Counted from the first letter of the stretch, positions 25,674 to 36,440 are shown. The stretch: DNA of 64,000 nucleotides from Muricomes sp049840515 (GCA_049840515.1 JASGKW010000003.1:1-64000); one strand, 5' to 3'. A program made the numbers and translations. Notes: generated by a model from the sequence alone, not told the origin.

Positions 25674-26456
25674 TTATTTCATTCTCTGGCGTACAATTTC
25701 ATATGCCAGCACCCCTGCTGCGACGGACGCATTCAGAGAATCTATCTCTCCGCGCATTGGGATACTTGCGATAAAATCACATTTTTCTTTTACCAGGCGT
25801 CCTACTCCTTCGCCCTCATTTCCAATGACCATACCGATAGGCCCTGTGAGATTCAAGCTGTACATGGATTCTCCTCCCATGTCTGCACAGACAAACCACA
25901 TGCCCTTTTCTTTCAGCTCTTCTATGGTTTTTGCTATGTTGGTCACTTTTGCAACCGGGGTATAATTCAACGCCCCGGCTGAAGTCTTTGCCACCGTGGC
26001 AGTAAGCCCCACAGCCCTGCGCTTTGGTATAATAACACCATGTGCCCCTGCCAGATTGGCAGTTCTGATAATTGCTCCCAGGTTATGTGGGTCTTCAATA
26101 TTATCCAGCAAAATAAGGAAAGGTGGCTCCCCTTTCTCCTCTGCCAGACTAAACATATCCTCTATCTCAGAATAATTGTAGGCCGCTGCGTAGGCGATAA
26201 CCCCCTGATGCTTCCCAGTCTCAGAAATCTGTGAAAGCCGCTCTTTTCCCACAAAATTCAAAATAGTATCATGCTTTTTAGCTTCTCTTACAATCGTGCG
26301 GATGGGCCCGTCCTGACATCCGTCCAAAACAAACACCTTATCAATTGTCTTTCCTGACCGGAATGCCTCCAGCACCGCATTTCTGCCCTCAATCACCTGT
26401 GTATTCTCACTGTTTTCCACTTTATTTTCTACTTCATTCTTCTCTATTTCCTGCAT
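25674..26456 (-). CDS. rlmB: 23S rRNA (guanosine-2'-O)-methyltransferase RlmB
   Basis: SpoU-family (SPOUT) methyltransferase for a conserved 23S rRNA guanosine. An N-terminal substrate-binding domain (VIEGRNAVLEAFRSG) precedes the SPOUT core with motifs DNIEDPHNLGAIIRTANLAG, VIGNEGEGVGRLV and IPMRGEIDSLNASVAAG. ATG 26456 has GAGGAG 4 bp upstream; an ATG at 26468 is less likely. It sits 18 bp after mrnC in the conserved cysS-mrnC-rlmB-sigH order. Confidence 0.96.
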   Translation of the reverse strand: MQEIEKNEVENKVENSENTQVIEGRNAVLEAFRSGKTIDKVFVLDGCQDGPIRTIVREAKKHDTILNFVGKERLSQISETGKHQGVIAYAAAYNYSEIEDMFSLAEEKGEPPFLILLDNIEDPHNLGAIIRTANLAGAHGVIIPKRRAVGLTATVAKTSAGALNYTPVAKVTNIAKTIEELKEKGMWFVCADMGGESMYSLNLTGPIGMVIGNEGEGVGRLVKEKCDFIASIPMRGEIDSLNASVAAGVLAYEIVRQRMK

Positions 26457-26474
26457 ATTTCTCCTCATCTTCTC

Positions 26475-26927
26475 TTAAATTACTGTCTGGTCTTTCAGGC
26501 TGTCCAACCCGATTTCAACCAAATCTACCACTCTTTTATACTCCTTTTTGAGATACAAATATCCCAAAAGTGCTTCAAAACCTGTAGCCCTTCTGTAATC
26601 TGTGATTGACTGGTTTTTTGCCGGGGACACAGACTTCGCATTGCGCCCCCGCCTGTAAATCGCATGTTCTTCTTCCGTCAGATGTTCCTGCATTGCTCTC
26701 ATCATCAGGGACTGTGTAGAAGCCTGTACAAATTGGCTTGTCTCCTCATGCAGCTTCTGCACCTGCTTATTCCCCTTATTGATAACCATAGTCTTAATAA
26801 TCAAGTCATAAATACAATCCCCGATGTACGCCAGAACAAGAGGTGAATAGCTTGCGATATCCACCTCTTGAAGATTTAATACCTCGTGTATATAATCATG
26901 AAAGTCAAATTCTACGCTTTTTTCCAT
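26475..26927 (-). CDS. mrnC: Mini-ribonuclease III
   Basis: Ribonuclease that matures 23S rRNA, made of an RNase III catalytic domain without a dsRNA-binding domain. The 150-residue protein has the RNase III helix YIGDCIYDLIIKTMVI with catalytic Asp, and the ITDYRRATGFEALLGYLYL block with the second acidic site. ATG 26927 lies within the last codons of cysS (16-bp overlap), which points to coupled translation. Confidence 0.96.
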   Translation of the reverse strand: MEKSVEFDFHDYIHEVLNLQEVDIASYSPLVLAYIGDCIYDLIIKTMVINKGNKQVQKLHEETSQFVQASTQSLMMRAMQEHLTEEEHAIYRRGRNAKSVSPAKNQSITDYRRATGFEALLGYLYLKKEYKRVVDLVEIGLDSLKDQTVI

Positions 26928-28318
26928 TTTACTCCCTCTCGGGTATCCTCCAGAACAATTCCTTTTGCCAGCAGTTCATTTCGTATTTCATCCGCCCTGG
27001 CAAAATCTTTATTCTTTCTCGCCTCCTGGCGCTGTTCAATCAGAGCCTCGATATCCTCCGCCAGAATTTCTTCGTCTTTCACCACAATAATTCCCAGAAC
27101 ATCTGTCAGCTTAACCAGCAAATCCAGCAGATTTTGCAGATATTCAGCGGAACTCTCCCCGTCTGTGGTAGTATTGATATACTTCACCAGTTCAAAAATA
27201 GAGGAGACTGCATCGGCAGTATTAAAATCATCATCCATCGCGCCCTCAAAGCTATCCACATATTCCTGTGTCTTGTCAAATGCTTCTTTTTCTGAGGATG
27301 TCATATCCTGCACTTTCGCATTTCCTTTGAGAAACTTCAGATTTTCTGCCGCAGTTATAATTCTATCCAGACCAGTCTTTGCCGCACCCATCAATTCTTC
27401 ACTAAAATTAAGAGGCGTTCTGTAGTGGGCGCTGAGCATAAAGAATCTAAGTACCTGCAAATCATATTTTTCACTGATTTCTCTCACTGTAAAGAAGTTT
27501 CCAAGGGATTTTGACATCTTCTTATTGTCAATATTGAGAAATGCATTGTGCAGCCAATATTTTGCAAATTCCTTGCCGTTTGCAGACTCACTCTGGGCAA
27601 TCTCATTCTCGTGGTGAGGAAATACCAGGTCTTCGCCGCCTGCATGAATATCAATCTGCTCTCCCAGATACTTCTTTGACATCTCGGAGCACTCAATATG
27701 CCATCCCGGACGGCCCGCGCTCCACGGAGAATCCCATGAAGGCTCCCCTTCTTTTTTGGGTTTCCACAAAACAAAGTCCAGAGAATCTTCCTTCTCATCC
27801 TGTCCTGACACCAGAAGAGAACGTCCCCCTGACTGTAAGTCATCCAGATTTTTATGGGAGAGCTTGCCGTAATCCTTAAACTTTCTTGTGCGGTAATAGA
27901 CAGTTCCATTTTTCTCGTATGCAAAACCCTTGTCTATCAGCGTCTGAATCATATCCACCATGCCGCAGATTTCTTCCGTAGCCAGCGGGTGCTTTGTAGC
28001 CGGCTTCACGTTCATTCCCGCCATATCTTTTTTGCACTCTTCGATATAACGCTGAGAAATCTCGGACGCTGTCACGCCCTCCTCAATCGCTTTATTAATA
28101 ATCTTGTCATCCACATCTGTAAAATTAGATACAAAATTAACTTCATACCCCTTGTATTCAAAATATCGTCTCACGGTATCAAATACAATCATGGGGCGGG
28201 CATTTCCAATATGAATATAGTTATAAACTGTAGGTCCGCAGACATACATTTTTACTTTCCCCTCTTCCAGAGGTACAAATTCTTCTTTTCTTTTTGATAA
28301 AGTATTATATAATTTCAT
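26912..28318 (-). CDS. cysS: Cysteinyl-tRNA synthetase
   Basis: Charges tRNA-Cys. Start ATG 28318 (MKLYNTLSKRK) follows GAGGAG; the 36 residues upstream in frame are basic junk. About 468 residues. Class I signatures are GPTVYNYIHIGNARPM (HIGH) and KMSKSLGNFFTV (KMSKS). Zn-binding residues are visible at CGPTV, CSEMS and in GGEDLVFPHHENEIAQSE. It is in an operon with cysE (13 bp upstream) and mrnC, under the cysE T-box. Confidence 0.98.
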   Translation of the reverse strand: MKLYNTLSKRKEEFVPLEEGKVKMYVCGPTVYNYIHIGNARPMIVFDTVRRYFEYKGYEVNFVSNFTDVDDKIINKAIEEGVTASEISQRYIEECKKDMAGMNVKPATKHPLATEEICGMVDMIQTLIDKGFAYEKNGTVYYRTRKFKDYGKLSHKNLDDLQSGGRSLLVSGQDEKEDSLDFVLWKPKKEGEPSWDSPWSAGRPGWHIECSEMSKKYLGEQIDIHAGGEDLVFPHHENEIAQSESANGKEFAKYWLHNAFLNIDNKKMSKSLGNFFTVREISEKYDLQVLRFFMLSAHYRTPLNFSEELMGAAKTGLDRIITAAENLKFLKGNAKVQDMTSSEKEAFDKTQEYVDSFEGAMDDDFNTADAVSSIFELVKYINTTTDGESSAEYLQNLLDLLVKLTDVLGIIVVKDEEILAEDIEALIEQRQEARKNKDFARADEIRNELLAKGIVLEDTREGVKWKKA

Positions 28319-28331
28319 CTGTCTTCTCCTC

Positions 28332-29075
28332 TTATGATTCTTTATTCTCTGTGTCTTCCTGTTTGATTTCTTTTTTTTCTGCCTCTTCACTCTGACCGGG
28401 AGCTCCACATTCCCCGTCAAGCACACATTTCATATGTTTTTCCATCTCTTTTAATTGATTATAAAGGCGGATATTCGCCTCCTGCAATTCTTTAATATCA
28501 TTGAGAACCGGGTCTGGCAGGTGAACCTGATCCATATCTGCTCTGGGCACTTTTTTATTTCCCATACGCACTATACGCCCTGGAACACCGACTACCGTAC
28601 AGTTCGGGGGAACCTCCTCAAGAACGACAGAGCCTGCTCCAATTTTCGAGTTCTCACCAATGGTAAAAGAGCCCAGAATTTTCGCCCCTGCACTGACCAT
28701 CACATTGTCTTCCAAAGTAGGGTGTCTCTTTCCCTGCTCTTTTCCTGTACCACCTAAGGTAACTCCCTGATAAAGTGTTACATTATTTCCGATAATAGCC
28801 GTCTCTCCGATAATCACGCCACTTCCATGGTCGATAAATAATCCATTTCCAATCACAGCTCCCGGATGTATTTCAATCCCGGTCTTTCTTACACCCCTCT
28901 GAGAAATCCAGCGTGCCAGAAAATAATGCTGCCTCAAATACAGCTTATGAGCAATCCTATATCTAAGTATAACTTTAAAACTTGGGTAAAGCAATACCTC
29001 CAGATTTGATTTTATTGCGGGATCGCGTTCCCTGATTACATTAATTTCACTTTTAATATAAGATATTATCCCCAT
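28332..29075 (-). CDS. cysE: Serine O-acetyltransferase
   Basis: First step of cysteine synthesis from serine. An N-terminal helical domain precedes a left-handed beta-helix of hexapeptide repeats (IHPGAVIGNGLFIDHGSGVV-type, IGNNVTLYQGVTLGGTG, IGENSKIGAGSVVLEEV, VPGRIV). ATG 29075 is preferred for its GGAAG; the upstream ATG 29090 has a site that is too close. The protein is about 247 residues, with an extra acidic/Lys-rich tail of about 55. It leads cysS-mrnC-rlmB-sigH behind a Cys T-box. Confidence 0.96.
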   Translation of the reverse strand: MGIISYIKSEINVIRERDPAIKSNLEVLLYPSFKVILRYRIAHKLYLRQHYFLARWISQRGVRKTGIEIHPGAVIGNGLFIDHGSGVIIGETAIIGNNVTLYQGVTLGGTGKEQGKRHPTLEDNVMVSAGAKILGSFTIGENSKIGAGSVVLEEVPPNCTVVGVPGRIVRMGNKKVPRADMDQVHLPDPVLNDIKELQEANIRLYNQLKEMEKHMKCVLDGECGAPGQSEEAEKKEIKQEDTENKES

Positions 29076-29102
29076 ATAAACTTCCACCATCCTTCCGTTT
29101 GA

Positions 29103-29370
29103 AAAACAAAATGACCCCGTCTCCTGTTAGAGACGAAGTCATATCCGCGGTTCCACTCTATTAAAAGAATTACTTCTTTCACTCATCACATGTAACGTAT
29201 GCCCTACGTATCCCGCTACTCGTTTCTACCACTTTTGCAGAATCAGCTTCCCGGATGCACTTCACAAACTTCTCCCTTAAGACTGCTTTCAGCCGGTGAC
29301 AGTCTCTCTCTGAAAGTTCAAAATCAGCTACTCTTCCGTTCTTCGCTTTTCAAACTATATTCATATAGAT
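29103..29370 (-). promoter_or_regulatory. T-box leader (cysteine)
   Basis: The minus strand shows the T-box core AGAGTGGAACCGCGG (29145-29159), followed by a terminator ATGACTTCGTCTC...GAGACGGGGTCAT (29111-29142) and a T-rich TTTTGTTTTT. A plausible specifier is TGC (Cys) at 29257-29259. It should control the cysE operon by tRNA-Cys charging. Confidence 0.9.
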
Positions 29371-29372
29371 AT

Positions 29373-29401
29373 ATATTATGCAACTCCGGGGAATTTGTCA
29401 A
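29373..29401 (-). promoter_or_regulatory. Promoter of the cysE T-box operon
   Basis: TTGACA (29396-29401) and TAATAT (29373-29378), 17 bp apart. Confidence 0.65.
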
Positions 29402-29405
29402 TCAT

Positions 29406-29426
29406 AAAAAGGGTCTGACCCCTTTG
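29406..29426 (-). terminator. Terminator after the Eis-like gene
   Basis: AAAGGG and CCCTTT pair on the minus strand, followed by TTTATG. Placed between the Eis-like gene and the cysE promoter. Confidence 0.5.
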
Positions 29427-29445
29427 TAAGCCATTTTCAGACTAT

Positions 29446-30569
29446 TCAGACTATTTCATTCAAATATGACCGCTCCAGAGGCTGGATTTTTCTCAGCTTA
29501 GACGCCAATGCTTCTGAAATAATCACATCTTCCTCCCCTGAAATTTCTTCCAGGGTTTTATAACCAAATAAAAAGCTTGCCAGAGCACTGATTGTCAGTA
29601 CTCCCTGCGAGTCCTCGGTCTCACAAACCTGTATTTCCGAGCTATCCTCACCGCTCTGCAGCCTCCATACCCGGCTGTTTGCCGTTATGATTGTATCCAG
29701 GACTGCAAAAGAACAGTTCAACTGCTCACCAGTTTTCACATGCATGGATTCCAGCAATGTCTGTAAATGCAGGATTCGCACCATAATCGTGGGAACCTGC
29801 TCTGTCTCTTCATTTCTGCGCCCTGCAAGTACCTTTATGGGTTCTTGACCGCCTGACCTGAGCCCATAAACCGCTTTCTGAAAGTCTTCTTCATATTCGG
29901 GCAAGATACCGCTTCCCTGATTTCAACATGACCCTCTATGGCATACGCGAACATGCCCACGATATGTCCGTCCTGTCTCATCAGCTTTACTCCGCCGTTC
30001 ACACTCATCTGCTCAAATATCATGGTCTGATAATAACCTTCATTATGAACAGCAAAAACCTGATATTCAGAGGCCACATTTTTCAGGAAAAATTTCCGCC
30101 ATATCAGCGGCATCCCCAATTCCCGCACCACTTAACTCCACACCGGGAGTTCCTTTTTGCCGTATACTGCTTCTTTATTCTGCTTATACGTAAACCGGAA
30201 ATCATAAGGGGTATAGATAGCTTCTGCAGCAGGCATAAGAAATGTGAAAGGTTCTTTCCTGTCATACATATCTTTCATGGATGTTCTCAGGCTTCTCCCA
30301 TGTATCCCCGCTTCCGGTATTCGCTTTCTGTGGCAACAGCGACAATATAATGACACCGGAATTCTTTCTCCTCCACCTGAAGCATGTAAGGATTCAGGTG
30401 AAGCATGGAACGGATTGCTTCATCTTCCTCTATCACGTATATCTGATTATCTCTTGTTTTCATAAAATAATAGTAATCCAGAAACTTTTTGCTGTCTTCT
30501 GCAAATACTTTTTCCCACAGCCCTTCTCGTCTGACTGTGTTCACTGCTGTCAAGTTTTCGAAGCTTCAT
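29446..30569 (-). pseudogene. Eis-like GNAT N-acetyltransferase, at least five frameshifts
   Basis: Reading all frames from ATG 30569 (MKLRKLDSSE, AAAGGAA upstream) gives one protein: an N-terminal GNAT fold (HYIVAVATESEYRKRGYMG, the acetyl-CoA loop), a second GNAT-like part (SEYQVFAVHNEGYYQTMIFE) and a C-terminal SCP2-like part (TISALASFLFGYKTLEEI). This is the Eis layout of about 370-400 residues. Eis proteins acetylate amines such as aminoglycosides or peptides; this one's substrate is unknown. Breaks lie near 30521, 30299, 30152, 30094 and 29911, each fixed by one base. The cluster of errors here suggests a poorly resolved stretch or a truly decayed gene. Confidence 0.8.
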
Positions 30570-30584
30570 GCTTTTGTTTCCTTT

Positions 30585-31130
30585 CTATCGCTTGTGACAG
30601 CCCTGACACCCTTCACAGCCGCCCGGACTCTGTGTCACATCATAGCTGCTGTAATTGGTAATCTTCTCCAGCGCACAAATCGCCTGAGAAGAAATCCCAT
30701 CTCCGCTTCCGGTAAATCCCAGCCCCTCCTCTGTAGTTGCTTTGATATTCACCTGATTAACCAACAATCCCAGCGCTTGTGCCACATTGCTTCTCATTTC
30801 TTCAATATGAGGAAGCATCTTTGGTTTTTGAGCTATTATTGTAGCATCAATATTTTCTATAATATAGCCTTCCTGGTCGAGAAGTCCTGCCACCTCTTTT
30901 AGAAGCTTAATGCTTGAAACATCTTTGTATTCAGGCTTGGTATCAGGAAAATGCTTTCCGATATCCCCGAGGGCTGCTCCGCCAAGCAGGGCATCCATAA
31001 TGGCATGTACCAGCACGTCCGCATCCGAATGTCCCAGAAGTCCCTTTTCATAAGGAATCTCCACTCCACCCAAAATCAGCTTTCTGCCCTCAACCAGTTT
31101 ATGGACATCATATCCCATTCCTACACGCAT
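30585..31130 (-). CDS. ispF: 2-C-methyl-D-erythritol 2,4-cyclodiphosphate synthase
   Basis: MEP-pathway enzyme of isoprenoid synthesis. The metal ligands are in GYDVHKL (Asp, His) and the LGHSDADVLVHAIMDALLG block is canonical, as is TTEEGLGFTGSGDGI. The 181-residue protein is about 20 longer than usual because of a C-terminal tail ending CEGCQGCHKR, which could bind a metal. ATG 31130 follows AAGGAG and overlaps the upstream small membrane protein gene by 10 bp. Confidence 0.96.
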   Translation of the reverse strand: MRVGMGYDVHKLVEGRKLILGGVEIPYEKGLLGHSDADVLVHAIMDALLGGAALGDIGKHFPDTKPEYKDVSSIKLLKEVAGLLDQEGYIIENIDATIIAQKPKMLPHIEEMRSNVAQALGLLVNQVNIKATTEEGLGFTGSGDGISSQAICALEKITNYSSYDVTQSPGGCEGCQGCHKR

Positions 31131-31447
31131 AGTTTGTTACTCCTTATGTTCCTCTTCATTGTCTTCTGCAGCTTCCAGAATGGGATTCTCCCCTTCTCTT
31201 CTGCATCCTCAATGTACTCTGAATTATCTTGTTCCTGCGGGGGCTCCTGATCTCTATTGTCCAGCATGCCTTTTGCAGCCCATATCACAAAAAAAGTTCC
31301 CAATATAGCAAAAATTGCTGCTATTACAATGATAAATACCATATTTTCAGGCCTGTCCTCTAATACTCCCCGAATCATTGTGATTCCCAAATAGGCAAGG
31401 TACAGCCCTGCCACAATTCTCAGTACAGATCTGCCTTTGTCATTCAT
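31121..31447 (-). CDS. Small two-helix membrane protein upstream of ispF
   Basis: 108 residues from ATG 31447 (GGAGG 8 bp upstream; a TTG at 31462 is in frame). Two hydrophobic helices (LRIVAGLYLAYLGITMI and MVFIIVIAAIFAILGTFFVI) are followed by a charged tail. Overlap with ispF suggests co-transcription. No known domain is recognised. Confidence 0.75.
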   Translation of the reverse strand: MNDKGRSVLRIVAGLYLAYLGITMIRGVLEDRPENMVFIIVIAAIFAILGTFFVIWAAKGMLDNRDQEPPQEQDNSEYIEDAEEKGRIPFWKLQKTMKRNIRSNKLCV

Positions 31448-31598
31448 CTTTTTATCCTCCAATTAGTCTTCATTCCCTGATTTTATCATAATTATACAAA
31501 CATTGCCACCATCATTGTCCATTTCTTTTTATAATTGGCTGGCGCTGCTTTTTGCCGACACTTTTATTCTGCATGCCATATATTTTCAGACAACAAAA

Positions 31599-31620
31599 AA
31601 AGCTTGCAAATACAAGCTTT
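31599..31620 (-). terminator. Terminator after the tRNA pair
   Basis: AAAGCTTG and CAAGCTTT pair on the minus strand, followed by a run of T. Confidence 0.7.
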
Positions 31621-31626
31621 CCTGAG

Positions 31627-31700
31627 TAGCGGAAACTGGATTTGAACCAGCGACACCACGGGTATGAACCGTGTGCTCTAGCCAACTGAGCTATTCCGCC
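31627..31700 (-). tRNA. tRNA-Met (CAT)
   Basis: Acceptor GGCGGAA/TTCCGCT, anticodon loop with CAT in CACGG-TTCATAC-CCGTG, and T-loop TTCAAAT. The acceptor begins with a G-T pair rather than the mismatch typical of initiator tRNA, so an elongator tRNA (or a tRNA-Ile2 with modified CAT) is likely. The CCA is not encoded. Confidence 0.93.
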
Positions 31701-31722
31701 ATATACAATATTTAAAAGTGTA

Positions 31723-31795
31723 TGGGACCTATAGGGCTCGAACCTATGACCCTCTGCTTGTAAGGCAGATGCTCTCCCAGCTGAGCTAAGATCCC
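31723..31795 (-). tRNA. tRNA-Val (TAC)
   Basis: Acceptor GGGATCT/AGGTCCC, anticodon loop CTTACAA (TAC) between TCTGC and GCAGA, T-loop TTCGAGC. It lies 22 bp upstream of tRNA-Met on the same strand, probably co-transcribed. Confidence 0.95.
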
Positions 31796-31889
31796 ATATC
31801 TTCACCGGCCTGCGTTTGTCTTACCCGCAACCTGCTTTGCTATTATACTATCAACTTTCATCAAATGTCAACACTTTTTTTATTTTTTC

Positions 31890-34800
31890 TTACTGAAAAT
31901 ATTTCACCCCTGATTCAAAGATTTTCAGGTCCTGTTCCCCGTATATATTTATGGCTGTAGAAGCATCTGTCCTCTCGGAATGAGCCATCTTTCCAAGCAC
32001 CCGCCCATCAGGACTTGTGATACCCTCTATCGCACAATAGGAGCCATTTACATTCCACTCTTCTTTCATGCTGATTACACCGTCCACATCACAGTACTGA
32101 GTTGCCACCTGCCCGTTTTCAAATAATTTTTTTATCCACTCTTCACTGGCGACAAATCTCCCCTCCCCCGTGGGATGCCGGATTCACGTACATTCCGCCC
32201 AGCCGGGCTTCTTTGAGCCACGGTGATTTGTCCGACACCACTTTTGTGTAAACCATTTTTGAAATATGGCGCCCGATTGTATTGTGAGTCAATGTGGGGG
32301 AATCCTTGGTCTGCCCCACTATTCTGCCGTGAGGCACAAGCCCCAGCTTAATGAGCGCCTGAAATCCATTGCAAATCCCCAGAACAAGTCCGTCCCTCTC
32401 CTGGAGCAGTTTTTCTACCGCTTCTTTCATTTTCGCGTTCTGAAAAGCTGTGGCAAAAAACTTTGCCGAACCGTCCGGCTCATCCCCAGCACTAAAACCG
32501 CCTGGAAACATGATAATCTGCGCTTTGGAAATCTCTTTTTCAAACTCTTCCACCGAACCGCGGATATCCGCCGCATCCATATTTCTAAAAACTTTTGTGG
32601 TCACTGCCGCCCCAGCCCTCTCAAACGCCCTTTTGCTGTCGTACTCGCAGTTTGTTCCCGGGAACACCGGTATAAAAACAGAAGGCTGCCCTATTTTATG
32701 ACCGCAAATGTGAACTTCTTTTGCACTGTAAAGCTTCTCCTTTAGCACTTCATCGCTGTCCCATGAGGACTTCGTGGCAAATACCTTTTCCAGAGTTTCT
32801 GTCCATGCATTTTTTGCCTCATCAAGCCGGATTGCTGTATTCCCATAACAAAATGTATCCTCACCTGTCACCTCACCGATTACAGTGTAATTGATTCCAA
32901 GTTTTCCGACCTGCTCTGCGGGAACTTCGGCAATCAGGTCTCCAAATGCCGGGGCAAACAGCTCCCCTGCCTCTATATGATGTTCTATTTTTAAACCAAA
33001 ACCATTTCCAAATGCCATTTTACTTACGGCTGCAATGACGCCATGCCTGTCTGGTGTGCAGGCAGACACAATCCTGCCGCTGTGAACATCCTCGGCAAAT
33101 CTTTCATATTGTTCCGTCAGCTGGCTATATATCGGAAGCTCATACTCATCTTTCTCAGTTCTCATCCACACAAGTTTATTCCCAGCCTTTTTCAGTTCCG
33201 GGTAATGATTTCCTGCTCTCTCGACATAGCGACCGCAAAAGAAACCAGTGTGGGCGGCACATCTATATCCTGAAACGTGCCTGACATACTGTCTTTCCCG
33301 CCGATTGCGGGCAGTCCAAAGCCAAGCTGTGCATCGTAAGCCCCTAAAAGTGCTGCAAAAGGCTGACTCCATCTTTTGGGGTCTCCTGTCATTCTTCGGA
33401 AGTATTCCTGAAATGTGAAACGTATCTTTCTGTAATCACCGCCGGATGCCACAATCTTTGCTACAGATTCCGCCACTGCATAGATTGCCCCGTGATATGG
33501 ACTCCAGCTTGACAGATAGGGATCAAATCCAAAACTCATCATAGAAACACTGTCCGTCACTCCCTTCAGGACAGGCACTTTAGCTATCATTGCCTGAACT
33601 TCCGTCATCTGATATTTTCCACCGTGAGGCATCAGGACAGAACCTGCCCCCACGGAACCGTCAAACATTTCCACAAGACCTTTTTGAGAGCATACATTCA
33701 AATCTCCCAAAACCTGAAGCCATTTTTCTTGTATATCTTTCACTTCTTGCCTTACAAAAAGGCTCTTTTTCCTCTCTGGAATCTCTACTTCCACAGAGGT
33801 TTCCTGATGCGCACCATTGGTATCCAAAAATACACGGGAAATATTCACAATTTCTTTCCCACGCCACACCAAAACCAGCCTCGGTGACTCCGTAACTACA
33901 GCTACACTGGCAGCTTCCAGATTCTCCTCTTTTGCAAAAGCCAAAAATTTCTCCACATCTTTTGGAGCAACAACCACTGCCATTCTTTCCTGTGATTCAG
34001 AAATCGCAATTTCTGTCCCGTCCAGCCCCTCATATTTTTTAGGCACTTTGTCCAGGTCCACACGAATTCCTGCTGCCAGCTCTCCAATCGCAACAGCAAC
34101 TCCACCCGCCCCAAAATCATTACATTTCTTAATTAATCTGCTTACTTCCTCCCGCCTGAATAAACGCTGAATCTTGCGCTCTGTAGGAGGATTCCCCTTT
34201 TGAACTTCAGCACCGCAGGTTTCAATGGACTCTTTTGTGTGAGCTTTGGAAGACCCGGTCGCACCTCCGCATCCGTCTCTTCCGGTGCGTCCGCCCAGCA
34301 AAATAATAACATCCCCGGGCTTGGAACTTTCCCTGACCACCGCACGTCTCGGTGCCGCACCCAGCACCGCCCCGATTTCCATACGTTTTGCCACATAATC
34401 AGGGTGATAAATTTCTTTCACAGCGCCCGTGGCAAGGCCAATCTGGTTTCCATAAGAACTGTAACCTTTTGCCGCTCCCTGCACCAGCTTCTTTTGAGGC
34501 AGCTTACCTTTTATTGTATTTTGTACAGAAACTGTGGGGTCGGCAGCCCCAGTCACCCTCATCGCCTGATATACATAGGTCCGGCCTGAAAGAGGATCGC
34601 GTATAGCACCCCCAAGACAGGTGGCCGCGCCCCCAAAAGGTTCAATCTCAGTGGGGTGGTTGTGAGTTTCATTTTTAAAATTAATCAGCCATTCTTCTTC
34701 CGTCCCGTCCACTTTTATGGGGACAACAATACTGCACGCGTTAATCTCCTCTGATTCCTCCTGATCCCGAAGCTTTCCCTCTCTCTTCAGCTTGCGCATG

Positions 34801-35647
34801 GCCATCAATGCCAAATCCATGAGACAGATAAACTTGTCCTCCCTGTCCGCAAAAATTTCACTGTGGTCCTTCAAATATTGCTGATAAGTGCGGACCATAG
34901 GCTCTCTGTACTCTCCCTCACCAAAGGTAATCTCTTTTAACTCAGTTGAAAATGTGGTGTGTCGGCAGTGATCCGACCAATAGGTATCCAGCACCCGGAT
35001 TTCGGTCACAGAAGGGTCTCTGTATTCTTCATTCCGGTAATAATTTTGAATGTGCAGAAAATCCTCAAATGTCATTGCCATACCGAGGGAATGATACAAA
35101 CCTTTTAACTTATCTCCGCACATATATTTAAAGCCATCCAACACTTTTACATTCTCCGGCTCCAAAGCGGCGATGTCCAGCGTGTCTGGCTTTTCCATTC
35201 CCGTCTCCCTGGAATCGACAGGGTTGATGCAATGATTTTTGATGGATCTGCAAGCTCCATTTCTGTCACAGCACCCTCAATTACATAGGTCACGGCAGTT
35301 CTAATGACCAGCTTTTCTTCTTCTTTTATAAACTGCACACACTGCTTTGCGGAGTCCGCTCTCTGGTCAAACTGTCCCGGAAGATATTCCACAGAAAAAA
35401 TATGATTTTCCTCTTCGGCCGGAAAATGTTCATGATATAACCTGTCAACAGGAGGTTCTGCAAAAACACTTCTGCATGCCTTTTCAAATGTCTCCTGAGA
35501 AATGTGTTCCACATCATACCTGTTAAGGATGCGAACCCCTGTCACCGCCTCTATCCTCAGATAATCCCTGATTTCATATCTCAAAGTATCTGCCAGGGCG
35601 GCAAATTCAGGCTTTTTTTCCACATATACTCGTTTTACATCACTCAT
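31890..35647 (-). CDS. purL: Phosphoribosylformylglycinamidine synthase, frameshifted three times
   Basis: Single-chain FGAM synthase of purine synthesis, about 1,252 residues when repaired. Start ATG 35647 (MSDVKRVYVEKK) follows AAAGGAG. Order: N-terminal PurS-like domain, linker, two PurM-like halves (RVLDTYWSDHCRHTTF; NFKNETHNHPTEIEPFGGAATCLGG) and a C-terminal glutaminase (GICNGFQALIKLGLVPHG, active Cys). Breaks lie near 35245 (-1), 33201 (-1, lost C in ACCCCGG) and about 32167 (+1, extra G in a G-run). The length arithmetic closes exactly. Broken in three places, it is unlikely to be a true pseudogene. Confidence 0.95.
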
Positions 35648-35735
35648 AAACAGTCTCCTTTGCATTTTGCTGCAATCATTTTATGCCATTTTATCACACC
35701 TCTTTTCATAAGTATAATTAATATAACTAAACTTA

Positions 35736-36440
35736 TTAATTAGCACCATTAATCTTACTGCGGGTTTTCAAGCGCAATATTATACTGCAAATCAGGAGAA
35801 CCATCAGGCCTGCAATAAATATTCCCCCGATTCTTACAACAAAATCAGAAAACAACCCTTCCGGCAGCATCCGTATCATGTAATCCTCCGACGGATCAAA
35901 CATCCATAAGTCATTGGTAAAGAAAATTTCATGAAACCTCGTAAAAGCAGCCGTAAAGTCTCTGGAAAAGAAATATGCCAATATCCCCGCTCCTGCCCCC
36001 GTTATAACCAGAGTAATCTGAAATGCTCTTGGAATGATATACTTCCAGTTTGCCTTTGTAAATATAAGAAGAAGCAGGCTGATAAGCAAAACTACTATAC
36101 TGCCCGTCCTCAGATGCAGACCTCCTATAAACAGTCTCTGGACATCCGCCATGTGCAGTTTGTCCTGTTCATTGAAGAAATCCTGCTCTTTTCCTTCCAC
36201 TGTCGTAATCACTTTCAGGTTTTCTCTATCACCCCTCAGATAGTCCATCATCTCATGAGTGACATACATCACATCTTCCATCTTCATATCCAAATCAGAA
36301 AGTACATCATACTTCTCATATTCTTTTGTATAAAAATTAAAATTCATATACATTGCCGCCTCAAAACTTGAAATCAAAAGAATTATAATTACAGCAAATG
36401 ACAAAATAACTCCCAGTACCCAATGCAGTGCTTTTTTCAT
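35736..36440 (-). CDS. DUF1461 (TIGR01906-type) membrane protein
   Basis: About 234 residues with a hydrophobic N-terminal helix, a large extracytoplasmic loop (to about residue 100, with MKMEDVMYVTHEMMDYLRG) and three further helices, ending RLKTRSKING. The pattern matches the DUF1461/TIGR01906 integral membrane family of unknown function. ATG 36440 has GGAG 8 bp upstream; ATG 36446 is too close to it. Confidence 0.75.
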   Translation of the reverse strand: MKKALHWVLGVILSFAVIIILLISSFEAAMYMNFNFYTKEYEKYDVLSDLDMKMEDVMYVTHEMMDYLRGDRENLKVITTVEGKEQDFFNEQDKLHMADVQRLFIGGLHLRTGSIVVLLISLLLLIFTKANWKYIIPRAFQITLVITGAGAGILAYFFSRDFTAAFTRFHEIFFTNDLWMFDPSEDYMIRMLPEGLFSDFVVRIGGIFIAGLMVLLICSIILRLKTRSKINGAN

